A stretch of DNA of 64,000 nucleotides from JAXLYX01 sp046351215 (GCA_046351215.1 JAXLYX010000006.1:310001-374000); one strand, 5' to 3'; shown: positions 1 to 7,969, counted from the stretch's first letter. A program made the numbers and translations. Notes: a model not told the origin generated them from the sequence alone.

Positions 1-306
1 GGGAGCTCGCTCACGCCCGACCAGGTCGTGCGTCGCGCCCAGGTCCTCGCCTGCGCCGGCTGCCATCGCCTCAGCAACAACGCCGACCTCGGCGGGGGGC
101 TCGTCTGGCCCCCGTCGCTCGGCTTCACCCACGTGACCGAGCGCGAGACGGAGCTCGTGGACGGCGTCGTCCGCTACCGCATCTCGGACGCCCTCGTCGG
201 CCTGCTCCTCCCCCATCGCAAGCAGCTGATGGAGGACTTCCTGAACGACCGACCGATCAACGCGCGCAGTCAGCACGCGCCGATCGGAGGCTTCGTCACC
301 CACTGA
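1..306 (+). CDS. C-terminal part of a CxxCH-containing protein (5' end outside window)
   Basis: The frame is open from base 1, so this is the 3' end of a longer gene. It carries one c-type haem motif, CAGCH, at bases 52-66, followed by a Gly/Trp/Pro-rich stretch (GGGLVWPPS) and a short alpha-rich tail. A CxxCH motif normally implies export and covalent haem attachment, but the signal peptide would lie outside the window. The stop overlaps the convergent glycerophosphodiesterase gene by about 11 bases. Several later genes here also encode exported CxxCH proteins, so this may belong to the same type of envelope redox or lipoprotein family. The exact family is not recognised. Confidence 0.75.
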   Translation, partial: GSSLTPDQVVRRAQVLACAGCHRLSNNADLGGGLVWPPSLGFTHVTERETELVDGVVRYRISDALVGLLLPHRKQLMEDFLNDRPINARSQHAPIGGFVTH

Positions 307-1090
307 TCCGGATCTCGCCCGAGCCGCCGACGGCGAGCGGACGGAGCGTGTCGGAGAAGAGGTAGTCGAAGCCGTGCTTCGCGAAGCGCGCGGCCGTTCC
401 CCGGTGCTCGATGAACCCGACGCCGGTGGGACGGCCTTCCGCGCGATAGGCCTCGAGCTTCGCGAGGGGGAAGGTGAAGAACCATCCCGCGAGCCCCGCG
501 TCCGGGTCCTCCTCGAGGTAGCGCATGCCCTCGCGGGGCGAGACGATGTAGACGTACATGCGCGGAACGGCGGCGGCCTCCGCTCGAGCGAGGCGAAGGA
601 GGCCGCCGTCGAGGGAGAGGAAGCCGACGCGATCGAGGACGCCGTGCTCCTGCGCGGCCGTCACCGTCCGGCGGATCACCTCGCGGAGGTTCTCGGGGGT
701 GTCCTCCTCCTTGATCTCGAGCCAGTAGCGAGGACAGCGATCCGCGGTGGTCTCGAAGAGCTCTTCGAGGGTGGCGACCTCCGGTGCGAAGGCGCGGATC
801 TCGCCGAGGGTGAGCTCCGGGATCCGGGGCCCGCCGGGCTTCACCTCGACGTCGTGGTGGAGCACGACCCGGCCGTCGAGGGTCCTGCGGAGGTCCGTCT
901 CGAGGCCCGCCCCCCGATCGAGGGCATAGGCGAACGCTGCCAGGGAATTCTCACGGATTCCGGGGTGATCCTTGGTCCCGCGATGGCCGATGAAGCGCGC
1001 GGGATGGGGCGAGACCGCCGACGCGCTGCGATGGACGAGGCGTTCGTAGGCGTGCGCGAAGGCGACGGAGGCACGGTCGACGAGGTTCAT
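296..1090 (-). CDS. Glycerophosphodiester phosphodiesterase family protein
   Basis: About 264 residues. The GDPD signature is clear: an HRG motif near residues 36-38, an ENS/AF segment, a G-x-E-x-D pair (about E64 and D66), then T-x-DG-x-V-x-x-HHD with the second catalytic His near 79. A WLEIKEE motif follows. These are the metal-binding and acid/base residues of the family, which hydrolyses glycerophosphodiesters to glycerol 3-phosphate and an alcohol. No clear signal peptide is seen, so a cytosolic location is likely. The ATG at 1090 is preferred because the residues upstream are unlike the family. Closest match in style is UgpQ-type enzymes; substrate unknown. Confidence 0.88.
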   Translation of the reverse strand: MNLVDRASVAFAHAYERLVHRSASAVSPHPARFIGHRGTKDHPGIRENSLAAFAYALDRGAGLETDLRRTLDGRVVLHHDVEVKPGGPRIPELTLGEIRAFAPEVATLEELFETTADRCPRYWLEIKEEDTPENLREVIRRTVTAAQEHGVLDRVGFLSLDGGLLRLARAEAAAVPRMYVYIVSPREGMRYLEEDPDAGLAGWFFTFPLAKLEAYRAEGRPTGVGFIEHRGTAARFAKHGFDYLFSDTLRPLAVGGSGEIRISG

Positions 1091-1269
1091 GGCGGGCAGT
1101 CCCGGAACGGAGGCTGACACGGAACGTGTCGCACGCACGAGTCATCCCCCGCCGTGTCGTAATGGTTCCAGAATCGTCGCTGCCCCGTCGCTTCGGAGGT
1201 CGATCCGTCGTACGTTGGAGTTGGGGAACGGCGCCGCCCGGCTGCACGGATCTCGAGCCCTCCGCCTCC

Positions 1270-1833
1270 ATGGACACCTTCCGCCTGTCGGACACCCACT
1301 TCCCGCTCGTCGTCTCGGTGATGCCGCCGCGGATCGACGTGCCGATGATGAGCGAATACGTCGAGCGCATCGACGCCATCTACCGGCGTGGCGAGCGCTT
1401 CGCGACGCTGGTGGACACCTCGCGGATGGAGGCGATCCCGACCTCGGCCGATCGCGCGTTCCTCGCGGAATGGCAGAACCGCACGGTGGAGCTCATCACG
1501 CGTCACAACGTGATCAACGTGACGGTGGTCCAGTCGGTCCTCATGCGCGGCGCGCTCTCGGCCATGAACTGGATCTTCCCGCCGCCCAACGAGCAGCTCG
1601 TCGTCGCGGATTTCGACGAGGGCTTCCGGATCTGCCTCGATCGACTCCGCCGCGAGAGCGCCTCGCTCCCGGCCGGGCTCGAGCGCCTCGCCTCGCTCGG
1701 TCGCCCGATCCGCGGCGACGATTTCCCGGGCACCCCGGAGGAGTCCGGGGGGCGGGCCGTCCTCACGGGTCAGAACGCGGCCGCCACCGCCGCCTCGAGC
1801 GCCACCGCGTCCTCGAAGTCCGAGAAGTCGTAG
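1270..1833 (+). CDS. Conserved hypothetical protein (STAS/SpoIIAA-like fold possible)
   Basis: About 187 residues from the ATG at 1270; the frame is open further upstream but that part is Pro/Arg-rich and looks non-coding. The protein alternates short beta-like strands and helices (LVDTSRMEA, FLAEWQNR, NVTVVQSVLMRG) and has no signal peptide. The pattern VDTS...WQNRT...VVQSVLMRGAL recalls small myxobacterial proteins with a STAS/Sec14-like fold, but this is an impression and no catalytic motif is seen. The C-terminal 30 residues are Ala/Ser-rich and disordered, and they overlap the 3' end of the convergent barrel gene by 64 bases. Confidence 0.65.
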   Translation: MDTFRLSDTHFPLVVSVMPPRIDVPMMSEYVERIDAIYRRGERFATLVDTSRMEAIPTSADRAFLAEWQNRTVELITRHNVINVTVVQSVLMRGALSAMNWIFPPPNEQLVVADFDEGFRICLDRLRRESASLPAGLERLASLGRPIRGDDFPGTPEESGGRAVLTGQNAAATAASSATASSKSEKS

Positions 1834-2954
1834 TACTCGCCGAAGATCTTGATCCGGATCGCCGGATGCGGGAGCACGTTCATGCCGAGCGTGTAGCGGT
1901 AGAGCGAGCTCCTCGACCGGAGCGGCGAGCCGATCGGGACGTTGCCGTGCCGGCTCAGACCGTCGAATCGCGCGAGGATCCGGAAGCCGCGCGAGACCTC
2001 CTGCTCGGCCTCGACGTACCAGCCCTGCTTCAGGAAGAAGTCGTCGTAGACCCCGTCCGCGCCCGGTCCGTATTGGAAGATCGACGCGGGATCGGAGCCG
2101 AGCGCCATGTCCGTGCGACGGATGAGGTACTCGCCCCGGATGATCAGGCGATCGAAGCGGAGATAGGCGTCGGCCCCGGCGAGGAAGTAGGCGAGGTCCC
2201 GTCCGGGATCGTAGCGGCCCCACATGGTGGACGCTCCGAAGGTCATGACGCTGCGATCGCCGGGCGTGAACGTGAGCGCGACGCGCCCTCCGACCGCGGG
2301 CTGCGAGTTGTTGTCGACGTAGTAGACGGCGGACGAGCGGCTCTGGAGGAAGTCGACGTCGAGACCGTCGTTCGAGCCACGGAGCCCTCCGACCACGTAG
2401 GCCGCGTAGTCGAGCTGCACCGAATCGCCGAACCAGTGCGTGCCGTTCACCTCGACGCCCGTGTCGACGTAGGGAGCCGGCAAGATGCCGAGGTTGAACT
2501 CGCGGATCCGCAGCATGCGGCCCATGTCGTAGGGGAGGGGCTTGTCCACGGAGGCGTGGTTCGCGGGATCGGCGCGGAGGGGGAACTCGCCGAACGAGGG
2601 GTTGAACCGGCCGACGCGGAAGTTGAGCTCGTCGACGACCCGGAGATCCATGAAGGCCATCGGCAGCTCGAAGCCGTGGCAGCCGTAGCAGACCTTCACC
2701 TGACCCGAGAGGTGGTCGTTGATGTCGGCCGTCATCTTGAGGTTCACCTCGGTGACGAAGCCGTCGAAGCCGAGCCGGCGCGCGTTCGGATCCGTCGGGA
2801 CGCCGAGGTAGCTGAGCTGCAGCGAGCCGGCGAACGCATGCTCCTGGCTGCGCGCGGCATGTGGCAGGAAGGCCCCGAGCAGCGCGCTGCCGAGCAGGGC
2901 GAGGACACAGACGGCGAGCCCGCGGGCTCGGGCGCGATCATTCGGCCGGGGCAT
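1770..2954 (-). CDS. Outer-membrane beta-barrel (porin-like) protein with an internal CYGCH haem motif
   Basis: About 394 residues. An N-terminal hydrophobic signal segment ends near a small-residue cleavage site (AARSQ). The rest is rich in alternating aromatic and polar strands ending in Phe, as in porins. Close to the N-terminus, after two predicted strands, is a CYGCH motif (about residues 89-93), a canonical c-type haem attachment site that is unusual inside a barrel. The ATG at 2954 has a GGAGG about six bases upstream; a GTG at 2960 would have no room for one. The start lies 17 bases inside the upstream cytochrome lipoprotein gene, so the two are probably translated together. The likely role is an outer-membrane pore or electron conduit paired with that cytochrome (inference). 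Confidence 0.78.
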   Translation of the reverse strand: MPRPNDRARARGLAVCVLALLGSALLGAFLPHAARSQEHAFAGSLQLSYLGVPTDPNARRLGFDGFVTEVNLKMTADINDHLSGQVKVCYGCHGFELPMAFMDLRVVDELNFRVGRFNPSFGEFPLRADPANHASVDKPLPYDMGRMLRIREFNLGILPAPYVDTGVEVNGTHWFGDSVQLDYAAYVVGGLRGSNDGLDVDFLQSRSSAVYYVDNNSQPAVGGRVALTFTPGDRSVMTFGASTMWGRYDPGRDLAYFLAGADAYLRFDRLIIRGEYLIRRTDMALGSDPASIFQYGPGADGVYDDFFLKQGWYVEAEQEVSRGFRILARFDGLSRHGNVPIGSPLRSRSSLYRYTLGMNVLPHPAIRIKIFGEYYDFSDFEDAVALEAAVAAAF

Positions 2955-3459
2955 CGGCACCTCCAGGCTCGTCCAGGGGGATGGGCGATTCCGTCGACGG
3001 CGCCGGCGGCTCCGTGGCCTGTGTCGGGGCCTCGACCGGGGACGCGTCTTCGGGCTCGGAGGAGACTTCCTCTTCGCTCTCCGTGGCGCCCGCTCCGCCG
3101 CTGGTCTCGGCGCCTCCGCCGTGGCCGGCGCGGATCACTTCGGTGTAGTAGGTGAGGAAGCGGAGGATCTCCCTCGCGTCGCGCTCGTCGATGCCCGAGC
3201 CGGGCACCCGACGCATGCGCGTCACGTAGAGCTCCCAATGCGTCGCGTCGCGAATCGGCGCGTTCAGGGGACGGGCGATCGTGTGGCACTTCGAGCAACG
3301 CACCTCGAAGAGGGCGTAGGAAGAGCGCAGATCGGGAGGCAGCGTGTCCGGATCCACTCCACGCACACCGCAGCCACCGAGGAGGAGCGCGAGCGCCAGC
3401 GTGGTGGCACGGAGGCCGGTCGTACGAGCGGGAAGCGTCGAGCGGCTCTCAGTTGTCAC
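2938..3459 (-). CDS. Monohaem c-type cytochrome lipoprotein
   Basis: About 173 residues. The N-terminus is a lipoprotein signal with lipobox LLGGC (Cys near 30). A single CSKCH haem motif lies near residues 55-59, followed by a helix and a Met-containing MRRVPGSG segment that could supply the distal ligand, then an ILRFLTYY helix as in small class I cytochromes. The last 60 residues are a Glu/Pro/Thr/Ser-rich disordered tail. The GTG at 3459 follows GGAGGG with five bases between; a second GTG at 3465 overlaps that site and is rejected. The gene overlaps its upstream neighbour by 11 bases and the downstream barrel gene by 17, so translational coupling is likely. Confidence 0.85.
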   Translation of the reverse strand: MTTESRSTLPARTTGLRATTLALALLLGGCGVRGVDPDTLPPDLRSSYALFEVRCSKCHTIARPLNAPIRDATHWELYVTRMRRVPGSGIDERDAREILRFLTYYTEVIRAGHGGGAETSGGAGATESEEEVSSEPEDASPVEAPTQATEPPAPSTESPIPLDEPGGADAPAE

Positions 3460-3931
3460 GTGCACCCTCCGCGATCCAGTCGTGCAGGAGCAGGCGTTCC
3501 TCGTCGGACCAGAACGGAGGACCCGAGAGCGGCATACGCGAGCCGAACGGGGGCGCGTAGCCCGTCTTCAGGTAGAGGACGCTCGAGCACGGGTCGCCCT
3601 CGACCACGATGTCGTCCGTCGAGTGACTGCCTCCGCGGCGCAGCGTCTCGAGGCTCGTGAGATCGAAGTGGGTGAGGTCGTAGCCGACGTGCGACGTGGC
3701 CTGCGCCATGTGGCACGAGCATCCGCCCTTCGTCCGATCGCGGAGGATCAGCGGCTGCACGTCGCGCGTGAAGGAGATCTCGACGAGAGGGTCGGAGTCC
3801 CGTGGATCGCAGGCCGAGAGCGTCCGGGCTCCGACCTCCGGGTCGAGCTCGTCGACGCAGCCGACGAGCGAGATCGCGACGACGAGCGCGGCTGCGGCTC
3901 GTCTCCGAGTGTGCGTCGTGCGTTCGATCAA
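3449..3931 (-). CDS. Lipoprotein with a CxCH motif, cytochrome-like domain
   Basis: About 160 residues, starting at a TTG (3931) that overlaps the previous stop as TTGA; GGAGGG sits six bases upstream and decides this start. Lipobox SLVGC is near residue 25. The mature part begins FTRDVQPLIL, the usual opening of planctomycete-type cytochrome c domains in which a CxxCH follows. Here the site reads GGCSCHM, that is C-x-C-H with one residue missing between the cysteines. The remainder (VLYLKTG, GSRMPL, LLLHDWIAEGA) follows that family, including a Met ligand candidate. Either haem is bound in a non-standard way or the site has another use. It sits in the kinase-to-barrel operon. Confidence 0.78.
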   Translation of the reverse strand: MIERTTHTRRRAAAALVVAISLVGCVDELDPEVGARTLSACDPRDSDPLVEISFTRDVQPLILRDRTKGGCSCHMAQATSHVGYDLTHFDLTSLETLRRGGSHSTDDIVVEGDPCSSVLYLKTGYAPPFGSRMPLSGPPFWSDEERLLLHDWIAEGARDN

Positions 3932-4896
3932 GGACGTCCCTCCGCGAGCTGGATGTCGAGGTCCACGTACGTGTCGGTCTGCTCGAAGGCGGTGACGGCC
4001 GCGTTGTTCGGCGTGATCGTCGTCGACGTCACCGTGAAGAGGTCCGACTCGGCTTTCGCCGTGCCCGCGACGTAGGACGCCGCCATCGTCACGTTCACGA
4101 CGCGGAAGAGCGGCACGTAGGCGGCGTTGGGCCTGCCCATCGCGTCGAGGCGCGGCGTGGAGAGGATGGTCTCCGCGTACGTCGCGTCGGAAGTCTTGCG
4201 GAGCCGGTACACGCGCCCGCTCTTGAGGACGGTCGAGGTGCCGGGGAGCGTGTAGGGCCCCGCGTCCGCGCCGAGGACGAAGCGCGGGACCGCGAGCCGC
4301 CGGTAGTAGACGACGTCGTCCGGTGCGACGGGGTCCGTGCCGCCTCCGACCTCGATCGTCACGTCGGGCGCGAGGATCGGCATGTGGAGGTAGCTCGCCG
4401 TCGGCTGGGGCTCGAGGAGGAGCCCGAGGACCACTGCATCCTCGAGGGCCGCGAGCGAGGGAAGGACCTCGCCCGCGTAGCGTTCCGTGACGCACGCGGT
4501 CCAGATCCGGAAGTACGGGCTGTAGCTCGGATCCCCGGGAACGGCGTCGACGATGCGGGGATGCGCCACGTAGCCGTCGGGGCCGGGGATCGGAGCTCCG
4601 TTCTCGTCGCAATACCGCAGCTCGTAGGCCGTGATCGCGAAGCGCGGCACGGTCCCGAGATCCCAGTGGAGGACCTGCGCGCCGCCGACGTACGCGGGCT
4701 TCCGGGGCACGGGATTCGTCGTCACGCCGTCGGCTCCCTCGATGCGGCCGACGAGGTCGAAGCTCGTCGTGACGTCGGGAACCGAGCTCCCCGGGCGCCC
4801 GATGTTCGGGCTGTACGTGGCTCGGTCCGAGACGAGGGGCTCGAGGCAGCCCGAGACCATCGCGACCGAGAGCGCGAGGAACACTCCTTGGCGCAT
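3928..4896 (-). CDS. Hypothetical lipoprotein, beta-rich
   Basis: 322 residues with a short lipoprotein signal; the lipobox VSGC puts the lipid-attached Cys near residue 17. No known domain is recognised. The mature protein is rich in beta-forming and Pro/Gly residues, has few cysteines (one YCDEN, one WTACV) and no CxxCH. Its stop overlaps the next gene's TTG start (TTGA), and its start lies seven bases after the kinase stop, so it is the second gene of the five-gene operon. It could be a periplasmic or surface partner of the cytochromes and barrel encoded downstream; this rests on context only. Confidence 0.75.
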   Translation of the reverse strand: MRQGVFLALSVAMVSGCLEPLVSDRATYSPNIGRPGSSVPDVTTSFDLVGRIEGADGVTTNPVPRKPAYVGGAQVLHWDLGTVPRFAITAYELRYCDENGAPIPGPDGYVAHPRIVDAVPGDPSYSPYFRIWTACVTERYAGEVLPSLAALEDAVVLGLLLEPQPTASYLHMPILAPDVTIEVGGGTDPVAPDDVVYYRRLAVPRFVLGADAGPYTLPGTSTVLKSGRVYRLRKTSDATYAETILSTPRLDAMGRPNAAYVPLFRVVNVTMAASYVAGTAKAESDLFTVTSTTITPNNAAVTAFEQTDTYVDLDIQLAEGRP

Positions 4897-4903
4897 CGTC
4901 GAC

Positions 4904-7063
4904 TCACCTCTCGCCGCGGATCGGCGCGTAGTGGACCGTGAACGAGACCTGGATGAAGCCCATGTCCGGGCGGTCCCGGCTGCGGAGCCGAGCGATCGCT
5001 CCCTGCACGCAACCGCCGAGCGAGCCAGGCCCGGAGGCGGCGACGTTCCGGAACGAGCCGTCCTCGTCGATGGCGAAACGCACGCCCACGTCGGCCGCGG
5101 CGTCGCGGCCAGCAGCCCGAGCGCTCTGCTGATAGCAGCCGCGCAGCTGGCCCATCGCCCGATCGATCGACGCGCGGACGCTCGTCGCGGGGAGGGCGCC
5201 GCGCACGGCCAGGCCCCGGATCGAGACCTGGGCGTCGAACGTCGGTGCGCTCGGGGCCGGAGCGGGGGCGGGAGGCGCGGCCGACGACACCTGGGTCGCC
5301 GTCGCGGCGATCACCTCGCGTCGCGGCTCCGCCGAGGCGATGGACGCGGCCGGCACGGGCGGCGGTGCGGGGGCGGCCGCCACGGCCGTCACGGCAGCGA
5401 CCGGCGCGGGCTCGGCGACCTGCGGACGCGTCGGCTCCGGTGCCGCCGGGGGCGTCGTCGCGGCCTGGGTCGTCGGCGCGACTCGGGTCTCGGGCTCCAC
5501 TCGGTCGACGTCGTTCGGGCCTCGATCGCGTGCGCGCATGCCGAGCGCGCCGCCTTGCGGGGCGCGGCTGCGCATGCTCGTCGCGCTCGTCGGCGCGGCG
5601 CCGAGGGCGCTCGCGAGCACGGTCGCGCTCCCGGGATCCGGGACGGCGCTCGAGGCGCTCGAGCCCGACGGTCGGACGCGCGTCGCCGAGTCTTCGTGCA
5701 TCGAGACGCTCCGAGGGGAGCCCGGCCCGCGTCCGAGCCCCTCGCGCTTCGCGTAGAACGCGGCGGTGCCCGCGCCCGCGCCGACGCACGCCAGCACGAG
5801 CGCGAGCCGCAGCGCTCGGGAGCCCGTCCGTGGCGCGCCCGCCTCGACGGGCGGCGGCACGGTGTCGTGGCGCCGCGCGACCCAGCCCGAGTGATCCACG
5901 GCCGGCGCACCGCCGGGCCTCGAGACGCCGTTCGGGGGCGTCATGCCGTTCGGGGGAGTCATGCCGTTCGCGGGGGTGATCGAGTCCGGGCTCGTCCCGA
6001 GCGCGAGCGAGAGGGAGGCGGTCGAACGCGTGCGCAGCAGGGTCTGCTCGCGCGCGAGCGCGGAGAGCGAGAGCTTCTCGGCACGGTCCTGCGGGAAGAG
6101 GGCGCCGAGCCACTCCTCGATCTCGAGCGGCCCGCGCACGCCGCCGTGTGAACGGCAGAAGCTCCCGAGGTCACGACCGAGCTCGCGTGCGGTGGCGTAG
6201 CGGGTCTCCGGATCGCGCGAGAGCGCGCGCAAGACGATCGCGTCGAGCTCCTTCGGCACCGCTGGCGCGATCTCCGAGGGCGGAGGGATCGGTCGGGAGA
6301 GGACGCCCGTCAGCGTCTCGGCCGCACCGCTCTTGCGGAAGAGGGGGCGGAGCGTGAGCAGCTCCCAGAGCGTGACCCCGAGGGCCCATACGTCGACGCG
6401 GCGATCGATCGAGTCGGCACCCGAGAGCTGCTCGGGCGCCATGTAGGCGAACTTTCCCTTCAACGTCCCCGGCGTGGTGTGGTGGGAGCGGCCCTCGGCG
6501 CGCGCGATGCCGAAGTCGACGACCTTCACGACGCCGCCGTAGGTGACGAAGAGGTTGTGCGGCGAGACGTCGCGGTGGACGAGCCCGATGTGCCGCCCGT
6601 CGGGGCCCGTGAGCTCGTGCGCCGCATGGAGCCCCTCGCAGGCCTGCATGGTCAGGCTCGCGGCCAGGACGGGCCAGTCCAGCGGGTAGGGGCCCTTGCG
6701 CACCGCGTCGCGGACGTGACCGAAGGTCTCGCCCACGAGGTACTCCATCGCGATGAAGTACGTCCCGTCGCACTGACCGAAGTCGAAGACCGTGCAGACG
6801 TTCGCGTGCTCGATGCGGGCGGCGATACGGGCCTCGTCGAGGAACATCTCCACGAAGCTCGGATCGCGAGCCAGGTGCTCGTGGATCCGCTTCACCGCGA
6901 GCAGCTTGCTGAAGCCCTCGGGCGAATCCGCACAGGCGAGGTGCACGCTCGCCATGCCGCCGGAGGCGAGCGGTCGCAGCAGTCGGTAGCGACCGATGCG
7001 GTGCTCTTCGTGGGCGGCTTCGTTCGGGTTGTCCAGCGCGACGGAACTCATGGATGGGCTCAT
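4904..7063 (-). CDS. Transmembrane Ser/Thr protein kinase with TonB/AgmX-like C-terminal domain
   Basis: About 719 residues from the ATG at 7063, which has GAGGTG seven bases upstream; longer starts (ATG 7099, TTG 7135) are possible. A eukaryotic-type kinase domain spans about residues 25-300: glycine loop LASGGMASVH, AVKR lysine, HRDVSPHN catalytic loop (Ser in place of the usual Lys, common in myxobacterial kinases), DFG, and APE. A Pro/Asn-rich TPPNG repeat and one transmembrane helix (about 405-425) follow, then a long Ala/Pro/Ser-rich periplasmic linker. The last 110 residues contain the CYQQ and GGCVQ cysteines and a closing beta hairpin typical of AgmX/TonB-like C-terminal domains. It leads an operon of exported haem proteins and may sense or couple to the envelope. 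Confidence 0.88.
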   Translation of the reverse strand: MSPSMSSVALDNPNEAAHEEHRIGRYRLLRPLASGGMASVHLACADSPEGFSKLLAVKRIHEHLARDPSFVEMFLDEARIAARIEHANVCTVFDFGQCDGTYFIAMEYLVGETFGHVRDAVRKGPYPLDWPVLAASLTMQACEGLHAAHELTGPDGRHIGLVHRDVSPHNLFVTYGGVVKVVDFGIARAEGRSHHTTPGTLKGKFAYMAPEQLSGADSIDRRVDVWALGVTLWELLTLRPLFRKSGAAETLTGVLSRPIPPPSEIAPAVPKELDAIVLRALSRDPETRYATARELGRDLGSFCRSHGGVRGPLEIEEWLGALFPQDRAEKLSLSALAREQTLLRTRSTASLSLALGTSPDSITPANGMTPPNGMTPPNGVSRPGGAPAVDHSGWVARRHDTVPPPVEAGAPRTGSRALRLALVLACVGAGAGTAAFYAKREGLGRGPGSPRSVSMHEDSATRVRPSGSSASSAVPDPGSATVLASALGAAPTSATSMRSRAPQGGALGMRARDRGPNDVDRVEPETRVAPTTQAATTPPAAPEPTRPQVAEPAPVAAVTAVAAAPAPPPVPAASIASAEPRREVIAATATQVSSAAPPAPAPAPSAPTFDAQVSIRGLAVRGALPATSVRASIDRAMGQLRGCYQQSARAAGRDAAADVGVRFAIDEDGSFRNVAASGPGSLGGCVQGAIARLRSRDRPDMGFIQVSFTVHYAPIRGER
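5925..5978. repeat. Three tandem 18-bp units inside the kinase gene (TPPNG repeat)
   Basis: Three consecutive 18-base units begin at 5925, 5943 and 5961, differing at a few positions. On the minus strand they encode a Thr-Pro-Pro-Asn-Gly-Met type repeat in the linker before the transmembrane helix. Such short in-frame repeats can change copy number by slippage and alter linker length. Confidence 0.8.
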
Positions 7064-7224
7064 GTCGCCACCTCGTCCTGGGGTGGTGTCTGAGCTCATC
7101 CTGCGTCCGTTCGGCGGCGAGCGATGTCGGGGCAATCCCCGACGCGCGGTCGATTGCCTTCGTCAACGAGGCGGGTCGCGGCGACGTACGGCGTTCGGCC
7201 AGCGACCGCACGGCACGGCGCGGC

Positions 7225-7256
7225 GTTTCCCGGGGCGAGCAATTCGCCGGGGAAAA
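7225..7256 (-). terminator. Imperfect hairpin downstream of the FHA-LuxR gene
   Basis: Arms TTTCCC...GGCGA and TCGCC...GGGAAA pair around a GCAAT loop with one bulge. It starts about 14 bases past the stop of the minus-strand FHA-LuxR gene. On that strand four T residues lie at the base of the stem rather than after it, so termination activity is only plausible. Confidence 0.4.
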
Positions 7257-7269
7257 CAGGTCGATTCGC

Positions 7270-7836
7270 TCAGCGCGCGTGGCCCGTGAGGATGCCGGAG
7301 CGGAGCGCGAGCTCGACGAGCTCCGCGCGCGTGCGCACGCCCAGCTTGTCGGCGATGCGCGCCCGGTAGGTCTCGACGGTCTTCGTGGACAGGCCGAGTC
7401 GCTCGCCGATCTCGCGGTTCGCGAGGCCGTGCGCCAGCATGTCGAAGACCTGGCGCTCGCGATGGCTCAGGGAGTCGAGGCCCTTGGCGCGGTCGCCGAG
7501 CTCGTCGGCCTTCTCGGGGGCCATGTACTTCTTGGTGGGCCGCTCGGAGGGCTCGTTCCGAAGCACGAGGACGAACTCCTCGGTGCCGATCGCGACTCGA
7601 TCGTCGGGGGTGACGACGACGGTGCCCCGGACGCGACGGCCGTTCACGTAGACGCCGTTCTCGCTCTGTTCGTCGCGGATCCGGATGCCCGCCGAATCGT
7701 AGAAGACCGTCGCGTGGTGCCGCGACACGCACGGATCCTCGAGGCGGAGCGCGCACGAGCGACTGCGCCCGATCGTCGTCGTCCCGGGATGGAGCGCGAC
7801 CGCGTGGTGCCCGAACTGGAGGAAATGCTTCGCCAT
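7270..7836 (-). CDS. FHA domain-LuxR-type HTH fusion regulator
   Basis: 188 residues. Residues about 1-95 form an FHA domain: TTIGRSRSC, SRHHATV and ENGVYVNGRRV are the conserved phosphothreonine-binding and fold motifs. Residues about 118-185 are a GerE/LuxR helix-turn-helix (LSHRERQVFDML, NREIGERLGLSTKTVETYRARI). FHA domains bind phosphothreonine peptides, so this reads as a DNA-binding regulator steered by Ser/Thr phosphorylation rather than by a receiver domain. The upstream boundary of the Ser/Thr kinase gene is only about 200 bases away on the same strand, which makes that kinase an obvious candidate partner (inference). There is no transmembrane segment, so it should be cytosolic. Confidence 0.9.
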   Translation of the reverse strand: MAKHFLQFGHHAVALHPGTTTIGRSRSCALRLEDPCVSRHHATVFYDSAGIRIRDEQSENGVYVNGRRVRGTVVVTPDDRVAIGTEEFVLVLRNEPSERPTKKYMAPEKADELGDRAKGLDSLSHRERQVFDMLAHGLANREIGERLGLSTKTVETYRARIADKLGVRTRAELVELALRSGILTGHAR

Positions 7837-7969
7837 CGCCCTAGAGGACGATAAGGGCTCGGGACGCGTTCCCGCAATGCCCCGCGATGCGAATCGACGG
7901 TTCGCTCCCCGAACGGTGTGTCCTGCGCACGGCGGGAATCGGGGGACGTGTAGGTCGTCGGAAGCTCGA

